A DNA stretch of 64,000 nt from Marthasterias glacialis (Eukaryota; Echinodermata; Asteroidea; Forcipulatida; Asteriidae): positions 11,510,878 to 11,574,877 of the forward strand of contig OU452229.1 in assembly GCA_911728455.2 (NCBI GenBank). The letters run 5' to 3'. A program made the position numbers and the translations under genes. The notes under the pieces are model-generated. The model was not told the DNA's origin. It ran no database searches and saw only the letters and a program-made list of their open reading frames with translations. Below are positions 1 to 9,640 of this stretch, piece after piece. The first letter of the stretch is position 1. The number at the start of each line of letters is the position of its first letter.

Positions 1-257
1 ACCAAAAAGAAAATCATTTACTTGACAAGCCACATTGTTTATGGACCTTATTGTGCATTGACGTCATCACGCCGCCATCTTAGAGGTAAAACAATGATGA
101 AATAATGGAAAACGCACATCTTTGTACGCGCGGCGCCCGGGATGGGCCAATTGGCAACCTTCGTGTGACCTCTAGCCATGAAAAGTAGATATACTATTTA
201 TATGTCAATAATGTTTCGAAACGAAGATAAGTCATTCAAGTTGTTTTTGTCTTGCAG

Positions 258-348
258 TCTCGTTCTTCGAAAGCACAATGTGGTCGTACTGAGTGATGAA
301 ATTTACGGCCACACAAAATACGACGGCGAGTTTCTCAGTCTGGCGAAG
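258..348 (+). CDS. aminotransferase exon A (SDEIYG motif)
   Basis: Acceptor cttgcag before 258 and donor gtactg after 348. The first base completes a codon begun in an upstream exon; 30 full codons follow, including NVVVLSDEIYG and FLSLAK. The Asp and Tyr of the motif are cofactor-binding residues in this family. Confidence 0.88.
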
Positions 349-3300
349 GTACTGTGGCAGCATCCAAAACGGTCTGGCTTTGTTTTAATTGTACTTCTGG
401 TTCTAGTTCTAGATCTGGCTCTAACCTTGGCTCTGGCTTTAGTTCTGATTCTAGCGGGAGTTTTGGGGCTGGTCTGGGCCCAATTTCACGGCTCTGCTGT
501 ACCGCAGAACGTACTTACGGCCTATTAATCGATGTGCTTTACAGGGCTCCTCCGTCACCACAGAACTCTGTCATAAGCAATGCCATGAAATTGGACTCAA
601 GGTCTTGTTGTGACCCTTGCTCTTACTCAGCTATAGTGTTTGTGGCTCTGACTCTGACTGTGGCTCAGACTCTGCCCAAAGCTCAAACATTGCCTAAGGC
701 TCTGACTCTGCCTGAGGCTCTGACTCTGCCTGAGGCTCTGACTCTGCCCAAAATTCAAACTGTGCCCAAGGCTCTGACTCTGCCTGAGGTTCTGACTTTG
801 CCGCCTGAGGCTCTGACTTTGCCTGAGGCTCAGACTCTACCTGAGGCCCTGACTCTGTCTAACGCTCAGACTCTGCCTAAGGCTCTGACTTTGCCTAAGG
901 CTCAGACTCTGCCCAAGGCTCTGACCCTGTCTCAGGTTCTGACACTGCCTGAGGCTCTGACTCTGCCTGTGGCTCTGACTCTGCCTGAGGTTCTGACTCT
1001 GCCTGAGTTTCTGACACTGCCTGTGGCTCTGACTCTGCCTGAGGCTATGACTCTGCCTGTGGCTCTGACTCTGCCTGAGGTTCTGACACTGCATTTGGCT
1101 CTGACTCTGCCTGAGGCTCTGACTCTGCCTGAGGCTCTGAATCTACTCAAGGTTTGACTCTGCCCTATAAGGCTCTGCTGACTCTGTCTTAAACTCTGAC
1201 TTTGCCCATGGTTCTAATGACTCTGCTTAAGGCTCTGACTTTGATTAAGGCTCTGACTCTGCATAATTTTCTGACTCTGGCTAAGGTTCTGCCTTAGAAT
1301 CTGATCCTGCTTTAGAACAGCCAAGAAAGTGTTGTAAATGTGATTTATATGCCCTATCCACGTTTTGCTTCTTACAGTACTATCCGGAGGGCACCATAGT
1401 TTCCAGCGGTTTATCAAAGTGTTTCAGTGCTGGAGGATGGAGGGTAGGTCAGCTTTGGTGACATCTTGTATCTGGATTTTTAAGTGCATGCATAAAACAA
1501 ATATATATATCAGACATTTTAGACAGTCGGTGTCTACAGTACAAAAAAAACTGAACCAAGACTTTGCTGTACTACTCCTAACATCATCTGTTATGCAAGA
1601 TCAACTCTCATCAATTGTGATATAAAGGCTTGTACCAAACTAATTGTAAAAGAACCCAGTTACACTTATCGCTAAGAAAAAGGGGTTTGCCTGGATGTTT
1701 CTGGCAGTGCCTGCTAAATGTACCGCTGCACCTTGTAACCCTTATAAGGTGCTATACATAAATGGGTCTCATAATTCAAAAACTTCAAAACATGTCTTTA
1801 AAATACTTGCAAGCACCTTGAGTACCTAGTTAATGTTAGAAGTGTGCGCTATATAAGACTCTAGTAATAATAGTATTGTTAATCATGATGCGCATATCTT
1901 GAGAACCTCCTTAATTTTGATACAATTCTAAAGAATAAGTCCTGCAATAATGCGAGGCATGACTGCAACCCTTGGTTCTGATTCTAACTCTGGTTCTCAC
2001 TGTGGCTCTAGCTTAAAGAGCTTGGCCAGCTCAAAGCCTCCGCCGAGAATGCCCAGCGCCAGTGACATTTTAAACAATCGCGAGAAACCGCGCATTTTCG
2101 GCAGAGACGTAGGACTTTGTATTCCATTGGATATAGAAATGCATTATTACGGGGATTTCAATACAACACAACATTGTGAGCACCTCTGGCCAAAATGAAC
2201 TTAACTGATTGCGTACACTCTGGAAACCATGCACTTGCTGCATTTTAATGTCTTCAATTTTACTGCTGCTCATGCGCACCTCCAGCATATGTACACTGTC
2301 AGTTTTGTTCGGCTTGTTTTATTTAACACTCGCAAGATTAAACTACGATATATTTTGATTGCCTTTATAATGTAAGCCACTTTTTATATTGTTTTCAGTG
2401 TGGATACAACATCTACCCAAAGAGGTTATCAGCAATCTACAAAGCAGTCTGTAGTGCTTCAAGTAACACACATTCGTGCGCTCCGGCCCCCATGCAGTAT
2501 GCTGCTATTCATGTAGGTAGTCACATAGACTTGTGGACAAGTCGTTTGTTTGTCACAGTGACGGCGTAACAGCTTTCACGCGACTTTTGCTCATGCTAAT
2601 CAATTTCCAAAGATAGTTTGTATTCGATTTTGGGGGGCTGGAGGGGTGGGGCAAAGCTTTTGAGCAGTTAAGCCCCCCCCCCTTCCCCACTCCTTTCAGT
2701 ACCGCACTTCCTCACTTAATGCATGCAAGTGAAGCATCATCAGACGAGAAATAAAACCGCTGTCGCATTCAAATACACCATTTTTCTCATTCTTAAATTC
2801 GCAGCTTTTCAAATTATCGGATGACACGCGGGAATACATAAAGGGTTGCGGATGCATTATGGGAGCTGTAGCGAAGATGTGCCACCGGTAAGTGCGGTAA
2901 TCAAACAACCAAGCAACAAACTGCATAACCTGCTTGTAATTGCACTGAGTGTGGAGTTACAAGAAACTAGAAGACACTGGGTAAAGATAACAAAGTTTGT
3001 AAGATGTCAGCTGGCAGTGTTCACTCTTCTTGAAAGACCCAAGACGGTCATTATTCAAGATGTGACAGTCTTAGTCTGTGGAAACGTCTTTTTTGAGCCC
3101 CTATGTGCTTAAAGAAGTTAACGCTGTTTTAAGTGCTTTAATTAAGAAGTTAAATGGACACATTGCCTAAAATGTCTCAACATTTTGCTGTTTGGAATAT
3201 CTCCCTATCCTTTTTAAGAGTTGTTCATGCAATAAAACACCTACAATGTGCTGTAATTAGTGAGTAGTGATTAAAAAAAAATCAATTTGCCTCGTGAGAT

Positions 3301-5285
3301 ACAACCAGCGGAACCAAGCTGTTTTTTTTTTTTTTTTTTTTTTTTTTCATTTTGAATACAGCGAATTGGATTGTGTAGGGGTAAAAGCCGTTCTGCCAGT
3401 AGGTGGTTACTACATCTTCCCAGACTTCGAGATCTTGCGTCCAGTCTTCAAGAAGAGAGGCATCTCTACTTGCCAGCAGATGTGTGACGCCCTCTTCAGA
3501 GAAGAAAACGTGGCCGTGAGTTTACATTTAATGGTGTTTTTTAACTTTTGGTGTTACTCGGTCGGTCACGGCATGTATTTGCACGTACTTTGCAATCAGC
3601 AGAGATGACGTAGTACCCACTACAGGTCACGTGATGACAGGTATACATTGGTCGCGCAATCGGTCTATTGACAATTTTTTGCGTCTTACTAAAAGGTGAT
3701 GCCAGGTGGTCCCGGGTTCATGAGACCAGTGGATGAATTTACCGTGCGTCTGTGTTTCGTGAATTTTGACGGAGGAGCTGCCCTAGCAGCATGGAGGAAG
3801 CAGGGATGTAACGAGGAGCTGGACCAGCAATTCCTTGAAGACTATTGCACCCTGGTTGTACAGGGAATTCAGGTAAGTAACTTAAATTAAAGGTAAACTA
3901 TAGGATTGGTAAAGCTGATAGCGGAGTGTTCTTACTTTGCGCGATTCAATAACTTGAAGGAGAAAAAAAACTGAAAATTTGGGCTCGATCTGTCGCCCGA
4001 GTCGGGAGACAATAGTGAAAATCCGTCGACACTTTTCAGCATGTAAACACACTTCAGCATGTAAAGACACTGTCCTTAATTTCGATTGTTACAATCAGAA
4101 TTAAAATTGGGATCATCAAATTCAATGAACTTGACTGGCTTTGATCGTCAAACAGTCTAGACGTTCCGCTTCAAGAACGATCCGTTAGTGAAAACGTGCA
4201 GGTTCGAGCTCGCACACAATATACATCGGGTCAAGGTTTTAACAAAAATTAATGTACCTGGAATGCTCAAAGTTTGTTTGTTTACTTTAAAAGCTCAGTC
4301 TGTTGTGTCAAAGAGTACAATGTGCAAAATTGATTTACTGATTTACTGGCGGAACCTCTTCAGTGGCGTAACTAAGAGCGAAAACCTCAAATGTTTGTCG
4401 CACATAGCGTCCAGAACGGCTGGGTCCCGCGGCTCGTTAGGGGTACCCACGTATCGGGAAAAATCCAGAGGGTGTCGTCGTCGCCCTTCCGGCTCCGCCG
4501 AAGATCGCCTCTTTTAACGCATTATTCGGTGTTTTTTGTCATGCAGCGGACGTCGTTCGGGACCATTCAATTTTTCGTATACGCTTCCTCTGTTTTTCCT
4601 TAGGTGCTGTGTTATTCTTGACCCGTGTGCTTAACTTACCGCAATAGCCACACTTTCGTGGTGTTTCTTAAATCTTACATGCAGCAGCCGCTTAGTTGGT
4701 TTGCGAAACCCACCGAGTCGTTTATCCGGACAGAGTCGTTTGCACAGAGTCTATTGTGCACAATGATCCCCATCCACGAAGTTCACAGTCGCCGAGTTTC
4801 TGAACCCAACAACGCTTTTATTAACACTGGACATTATCTGGCGTATAGGGTCTGACCGAGTGAACGCTCATGTTTTTATTGGTACCTGTGTAATGCCTTA
4901 CAAATTCCAATTTCAAAAACAGGAAGTAACAAAAAACTGCTCCAAAATCCATAAAAGACCTCAACAATATACTTTAAAATTACCTGAACTACGAAGGAGA
5001 TGTTGCCGGTTATGTTATGATGGTGCGATTGTGTCAGAGTAGACTAGCCACTTTACCCCAACTATCTATCTATACCCTTCATTTCACCCAACACCGACAC
5101 CTCCAAGCCCGATCTTCAGATCGGGCGTTTTGGCTTGTGTTTAATAAACACAAAATCATTTCACCCATTACCATTCAAACGTTATCAGTTCTTTGAAGAA
5201 AAATGTATGAAAAACCCGAAACCACTCACGTTTATTTTCCCCGAAATGCTGTATATTGTTGCTTTTATTTAGAATATTATATCCA

Positions 5286-5321
<36 letters not shown>

Positions 5322-5856
5322 TTTTTTTATTTTTTATTTATTTTATTTTTTTTTTTGGGGGGGGGGGGGGGGGGGTCAAGGGGACATTTGATATGCTATT
5401 CTCCCACTCTAAAAAGTGGGGGACATGTTCCCCCCCCCCCACCGTCCCCCACCAATCGACGCCCTTGGGTTGGATAGATATTTTAAAAGTAAAATATAAT
5501 GATTCACATAAATATCCATTTTTTACATATTGTTTGCCACTCCATGAAAAGGCGGACCGTGTGTTTCTGTGTAGAGTGTGGTTCCGCTGGTTATATTTTC
5601 CTGAGGCAAATATGGGGGGGGGTTTCAATGACTACTCACAATTCAAAACAAAATGTAGTTGTTTAATTGCACGAACAACTCTTTAAAGGGATAAGGAGCA
5701 ATTCCGAACAGCAACAGCTTAATAGATTTGAGGGCAGTGTGTCTGTGTAACAACACCAATTCAGGATCCAAATATTTGTTAATTCGCTCATTTCTATTTC
5801 TCATCTCATTGCAGGCCATTGTGGCTTGGGTCAAGAAGCTTCAAGTCTCCGGTTAG
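258..5856 (+). CDS. PLP-dependent aminotransferase (class I/II), last seven coding exons, 5' end outside window
   Basis: Exons 258-348, 1378-1443, 2399-2512, 2805-2887, 3362-3515, 3696-3872 and 5815-5856 join in one frame to give 241 C-terminal residues ending in TAG. Family members are about 400 residues, so some 160-190 residues lie upstream. Seen directly: SDEIYG (its Asp contacts the PLP pyridine nitrogen and its Tyr the PLP oxygen), SSGLSK with the Lys expected to form the Schiff base, then SAGGWR, and near the C-terminus FTVRLCFVNFDGG, whose Arg is at the place where the family binds the substrate carboxylate. The enzyme should move an amino group between an amino acid and a 2-oxo acid; it resembles bacterial-type aspartate/alanine aminotransferases, but the exact substrate cannot be read here. 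No targeting signal can be judged because the N-terminus is missing. All introns are GT-AG and the phases agree, which argues for a live gene. Confidence 0.9.
391..459. repeat. degenerate hexamer repeat (GGTTCT-like)
   Basis: Imperfect TTCTGG/TTCTAG/GGCTCT hexamers in the first visible aminotransferase intron. They look like a diverged outlier of the 18-bp minisatellite that starts 180 bases later. A similar short patch sits at 1970-2025 in the next intron. Confidence 0.6.
641..1314. repeat. 18-bp intronic minisatellite
   Basis: Roughly 37 imperfect copies of a unit close to GAGGCTCTGACTCTGCCT, diverged most at the ends. The period is a multiple of three, so several frames stay open by chance: plus-strand translation gives endless LPEALT repeats and the minus strand gives RQSQSL repeats. 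It lies wholly inside the intron between exons A and B and is not read as a gene. Confidence 0.9.
1378..1443 (+). CDS. aminotransferase exon B (PLP lysine)
   Basis: Acceptor cttacag and donor gtaggt. The 22 codons read YYPEGTIVSSGLSK then CFSAGGWR, the PLP-lysine signature. Many relatives have Trp straight after the Lys; this gene has Cys. Both ends are phase 0. Confidence 0.9.
1646..1880 (+). repeat. SINE 3' body fragment, head missing
   Basis: Shares the blocks AAAAGAACCCAGTTACACTT, ATGGGTCTCA and GCGCTATATAAGA with the full element at 49908-50231 and with the minus-strand copy at 17352-17774. It ends in an AATAATAGTATTG tail. The tRNA-like head is absent, as in a 5'-truncated insertion. 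Intronic. Confidence 0.75.
2399..2512 (+). CDS. aminotransferase exon C
   Basis: Acceptor gttttcag and donor gtaggt. The 38 codons run from CGYNIYPKRLSAIYKAV to SCAPAPMQYAAIH, the stretch expected after the PLP lysine region. Phase 0 at both ends. Confidence 0.85.
2805..2887 (+). CDS. aminotransferase exon D
   Basis: Acceptor attcgcag and strong donor gtaagt. The 27 codons plus two bases read LFKLSDDTREYIKG to AVAKMCH, and the split Arg codon is completed by the first base of the next exon. The helical segment fits between the APMQYAAI and GGYYIFPDF blocks of the family. Confidence 0.82.
3362..3515 (+). CDS. aminotransferase exon E (GGYYIFPDF)
   Basis: Acceptor gaatacag lies just after a run of about 26 T, and the donor is gtgagt. 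Translation includes LPVGGYYIFPDFE and ends in EENVA. The GGYYIFPDF block is typical of the C-terminal small domain of class I aminotransferases. Confidence 0.9.
3696..3872 (+). CDS. aminotransferase exon F (substrate-binding Arg region)
   Basis: Acceptor ctaaaag and donor gtaagt. The 59 codons include VMPGGPGFMRPVDEF and TVRLCFVNFDGGAAL. The Arg of TVRLCF is at the position of the substrate alpha-carboxylate contact in the family. Confidence 0.9.
4330..5160 (+). other. CpG-rich block ending in hairpin plus AATAAA; possible retroelement LTR or insertion
   Basis: This part of the last aminotransferase intron is much richer in CpG than its surroundings, with CG clusters at 4415-4510 and 4720-4860. 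It ends with a 9-bp perfect stem (5107-5126), AATAAA at 5143 and a short AT-rich run. Hairpin-then-AATAAA is common in LTR R regions, but no protein-coding part, matching LTR partner or TG...CA ends could be fixed, so this is only a suggestion. Confidence 0.3.
5286..5376. repeat. (TTA)n, T-rich and poly-G microsatellite
   Basis: A run of TTA triplets passes into T-rich sequence and then about 19 consecutive G. It is simple sequence in the last aminotransferase intron. Confidence 0.9.
5815..5856 (+). CDS. aminotransferase exon G, terminal exon with stop
   Basis: Acceptor cattgcag. Thirteen codons, AIVAWVKKLQVSG, then TAG at 5854-5856. No convincing poly(A) signal lies in the first 100 bases downstream; AATAAA occurs at about 6248 and again near 6908. 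Confidence 0.82.
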   Translation, partial: AIVAWVKKLQVSG

Positions 5857-6007
5857 TGAATGCCGCCGTCACGGTCCTCTATTGTGATTCGATTGGGATA
5901 TTCCAACCTTGATTTGGACTATCATCTCCCACCTCATTAGGAAATCACTGGGTGACGATAGCGCGTGCTGAACTAATCGAAATATTAATCTATAAGCCTG
6001 ATCGGGT

Positions 6008-6270
6008 TTTCGTAGTGGTATCTTTCCTCGCCTTCCACCTCTAGGACCGCGGTTCGAATCCCGCCGGGGGCACTATGTGACCCGTGTTTTCAGTCCCTGC
6101 CATGATTGAGTGCGTTTTTTCCCTGGAATAACTCGCTGGGGTTTCAAAAAAACTTAAACTTCCCTCTTTGTCATCTCTTCATGGTTCTTGGCCAGTGCAG
6201 TGATTAAGTTTGTTTTTCTGAGAATCCTTGGCTTGAAAACCAGAATTAATAAATGAAATGAAATGAAATA
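6008..6270 (+). repeat. tRNA-derived SINE (family 1)
   Basis: Pol III box A-like sequence near 6010 and a good box B (GGTTCGAATCC) at 6051-6061, followed by a body containing TTTTCAGTCCCTGCC and an (AAATG)-like tail. The same head and body recur at 12336 and 30051. It sits just downstream of the aminotransferase stop codon. Confidence 0.75.
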
Positions 6271-6467
6271 GAGTCTAACTTCGATTGGAACCATCTTCTC
6301 CAATAATGAGGATTGGTACCAAATCCTCAGGAAACTACAAGGTGACATCACCACCAATTATAAGGTGACGTCACCACACAGGTTCAGTCTATACCTGTCT
6401 GGTCGCCCCTTTGTCCAAAATGTTTGATTCTCAGGATTGGTCATTGTCTTACGTACACCGGTACAAA

Positions 6468-6630
6468 CACTGCAAAAACTGGGGTGTTAAATTGATTCTC
6501 TATTATATGGGACTACACGACATGGTGTTAGTTATCCCCATTGCTTTATCATTGGTAAAATTAACACCATGTCGTTGTTGTCACATATAGATACCAAGAT
6601 AATCAAATCAACACCCCAGTGTTTGCAGTG
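6468..6630. mobile_element. foldback MITE, CACTGCAAA ends
   Basis: The left end CACTGCAAAAACTGGGGTGT and the right end ACACCCCAGTGTTTGCAGTG are near-perfect inverted copies. The match continues inward for about 75 bases per arm (ACGACATGGTGTTA against TAACACCATGTCGT). There is no coding capacity. Confidence 0.8.
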
Positions 6631-7248
6631 AACTCTTTTTGCAGGTTACATGCATTTGTGCGATGTCCGTGGTATAAGCAAAAGTTTTTGTATGTTTCGT
6701 TTTAAACAACATCATCTATCAAAATTCGTTGAGATTTTTTTATGTTTTAGCGAAAATACGGCTATGCAACTTTAAGTGTCATGTTTAATCTACCTTTAAT
6801 TCTGTGGATATATTTTTTACAAATTGTAATGATTATATATTTTGATGATTATATATAATAGCATTCCGAGACAAAACAATATAGGATATTCTGCTGTCAA
6901 TGATCCAAATAAACTGTGTTACATAAGATACCTTCCTCTCGAACGAACGAAATGCGTTTACTCGATTGAAAACTTGTTAACATTTTTAATTAGTGTTTGT
7001 TTCAAGAAAACAAAAAATTAACCATCTGTCCCATTTTACTCATATGTTTTTATCTGCTAGTAAATTATTAAATCTGCAAAAAGGTAACAACATTCACATA
7101 TCTGTTGTTCAATTTTTTGTTATATTATTATTATTTTTTGTTTGTTAAAAGTACACTTGTCATCAGACTTCGTTGTCGCCTTCCGACTTCGAGTCTGCTG
7201 CCCCGACTGTGACAAATAGCGCCCTCAAACGTCATCATTGACAAAATG

Positions 7249-7425
7249 ATGTGGGATTTGACTTGTACTTGGAAAAAGAGACTTGTGACTTGCCTTGTGT
7301 TTGGACCAAAAGACTTGTGACTTGACTTGACTGTGACCAAATTACAATGACTTGTGACTGGACCAAATGAATTGTGACTTGACTTGGACTTGCAAAATTG
7401 ACTTGCTAGTGCCATCTCTGATCAC
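7249..7425. repeat. degenerate GACTTGTGACTTG tandem repeat
   Basis: Repeated ACTTGTGACTTG, TTGACTTG and TGTGACCAAA words give a loose 12-30 bp period. The open frame on the minus strand is a product of the repetition. Confidence 0.6.
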
Positions 7426-7627
7426 CAAACATTGTAAGAAGGGTGACTGCTCTGTGCTCTTACCATGGAGGTGGTTCTGACTCCCCTATGTTTTTTCCGA
7501 AAACCATAATGTTCGGATAACCTCTCGTAATATACACGCTTGGGTTGGGGTGAGGGTTTTGGTTAGGATTTAGAAAATAGGGTTATCAGAATATAGGTGG
7601 GTAATCGTCAGAAGCGCTAAAATGAAT

Positions 7628-7876
7628 AGACCGATCTATTAAGCCCCGCCCCTTTACGCGTTGACCAATCACAGCCTTGGGTGCGCCACCGAAAGTCCGA
7701 CACGATAAAATCCTATTGAAAAACGTAAACATGTGTGCGCATAATAGCGCGCGCGTTCATGTTGTACAGTTTGGCATTGAAGAGACGCACATGGTGCTGC
7801 CCACTTGTACAGCGGCAATGTAGCCAATGTTGTGATTGGTCAATATATTTAGGGGGCGGGGATTTACGGATCGGTC
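7628..7876. mobile_element. MITE, AGACCGATC terminal inverted repeats (family 3)
   Basis: Starts TAGACCGATCTATTAAGCCC and ends with the inverted GGATCGGTC preceded by GGGGGCGGGG. The interior carries GACCAATCACAGCCTTGG and GCATTGAAGAGACGCACA, which recur at 36560-36809 and partly at 38904-39060. Confidence 0.82.
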
Positions 7877-8025
7877 CACTCTGACACTTTGTCATTTCAA
7901 TCAACAATAAAGATTGCCTCCCCTCGCAATCGATCTATCATAGAAAAAAACTTTGTATCTGTCCCTGTTATGCAGTTACTCACAAATATATAATAAAAGC
8001 AAAGTGCTTTTATAAATAATTTACC

Positions 8026-8227
8026 CCAAAAAACGAAAGTGTTAAATAAACACTTAAAGGGTTCGGTTAGCGATAACACTTTTATAAAGTTAGATTCAAC
8101 TAATACAAGTGTCAAACTATAGTATTTCAGAAGCTCTTCAATTGAGTTACATTTAACTCTTTCACAGTAGTGTTGTCACTTACCGAGCTTTTTAAGTGTG
8201 GATTTAACACTTTGTTTTTTAGAGTGT
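8026..8227. mobile_element. foldback MITE related to AAAGTGTTAAA repeats
   Basis: The left arm, containing AAAGTGTTAAATAAACACTT and then GCGATAACACT, pairs with the right arm from AGTGTTGTCACTTACCGAGC to TTTAACACTTTG. Arms are about 55 bases and imperfect. Noncoding. Confidence 0.7.
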
Positions 8228-9275
8228 AGCTTATTTATTTATTTATTTTTTTTAATGAAATTACGTCTGCAGCGGGGATTTTGTCTACTGGCGATCGACG
8301 GGTGGTTCGCCTGACATTTGGCGGGTGGGCCGCCAGTGTCGTAAGGGATCTGGTCCCCCGGTGTGTGAACATGGTCTGACGGAAGTTGATTTGATTCAAA
8401 AGAGGGCGCTATCAAACGAAATTTCTACACAATTCGCTCATCCAATGGGGATGGGGGGCAGAATTACCGGGGACAATATCCTGAAGGACTGGCGGTCGCA
8501 GCGAAGGCAGGCGTTGGGTGTGTAAAACCCATATCAACCTTTGCTTAATGGTAAGATTTGCCAAAATACTCAACAAAATGTGATCCCGCGACCTCATTTG
8601 CTGACGCATTAAACTTGTTTGTTCAATTTTGGGGAGATTAGCTGGTGAATTTTGGAGCTGTGCTGAACAAAATGAAAACGACCCGAACAAGTAAACTATG
8701 GCCAGACTCCAATATTAATGTTGGCAAAGGGTCCCTATACGCTTCGTTAGCAACATTGGGTCATTTCTCGGGGACTTAGTACCCACAATGCACCAGGTTG
8801 AAAAAAAACTTTGGTGCACAATGTTAACTCCCTTTTCAACAATTCCTTTACAAAATAAGAACCATTACCTTCAAAAATACTCCTTTTTAAGGTTCAACAC
8901 ACAAAAAATAGTATCAATCTGAAAGCTACTGATTACGCAAGTTCTTACCAGTAGCATTCTTCCATAGAAATATTTCTAACTGAAGTACTGTCATTACTTG
9001 GTCAAGTCAATTGTTTTATAAGTTTTTATTAATTGAACCATATAAATAACTTTCTTGTCAATAGGACAAGAGAATAGAGCCAGAACTTTAAAGGTATGAT
9101 GGAGTCCAAATCTGATAAAACCATACGTTTTCAGCTGTGGATTAAACAGGAAAATAGTCATTTGTAAACTACACGAATGAGAAGTACAACGGTACAAGGT
9201 GGTATCTTATTCTATTCACCACATGGATCAATAATTTGTTATACTTCGGATCTGGCTTCTCAGTCAAATTTTCTA

Positions 9276-9400
9276 ATAATTGTAATTCGCCCCCCCCCCT
9301 TCCCCTCGCCCCACCTTCCCCTCCCCCTTCCCCTCCCCCTCCCCCTCCCTCTCAGCTCCTTGTTGGGTGAGACCGGTGTGGCGGGGCGAATTATAATTAT
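9276..9400. mobile_element. short inverted-repeat element around a C-rich, G-quadruplex-capable tract
   Basis: The left end ATAATTGTAATTCGCCCC and the right end GGGGCGAATTATAATTAT are inverted copies with one mismatch. Between them lies a C-run then repeated TCCCC/CCCCTC blocks (9290-9352), so the minus strand carries many consecutive GGGG runs. Confidence 0.65.
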
Positions 9401-9634
9401 TGCTTCAAAGTATCGCTGGAGGGCGCTGTACGATCACGTTGGCTTTGTGGACCTCTGAACTTTCGTCTGGTACCCGGCTCTCTCTTATCGTGAAGTCTGT
9501 GTGTATATGTCGGACGTGTAATTTCCGAGTTGCCCTTCCACCAGGTTGTTGTGTGTACGATAGAAACGAACACGTACTCACGATCGGTTCTCACGACGGA
9601 GGATGTGACTGAAACTTTCTTGCTACTTTTATAA
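9401..9634 (+). promoter_or_regulatory. CpG-rich segment ending in a splice donor; possible promoter and untranslated first exon
   Basis: About 18 CG dinucleotides fall within roughly 210 bases, well above neighbouring DNA, which is depleted in CpG. The segment ends TTATAAG followed by gtaagg at 9635, a good donor. No long frame starts here, so a 5' untranslated exon is the simplest reading. The next plus-strand gene is MGAT1, 36 kb downstream; a separate noncoding transcript, or chance, is equally possible. Confidence 0.3.
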
Positions 9635-9640
9635 GGTAAG

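Noticed and set aside
837-1150. Minus-strand frames with RQSQSL and SGRVRA repeats
   Set aside because: Same minisatellite read on the other strand.
354-1157. 267-codon plus-strand frame rich in LPEALT
   Set aside because: It is the translation of the 18-bp intronic minisatellite; other frames of the repeat are open too, and it lies between two well-supported exons of another gene.
5107-5126. Histone 3' stem-loop
   Set aside because: The stem is longer and differs from the histone consensus, and AATAAA follows; no histone gene nearby.
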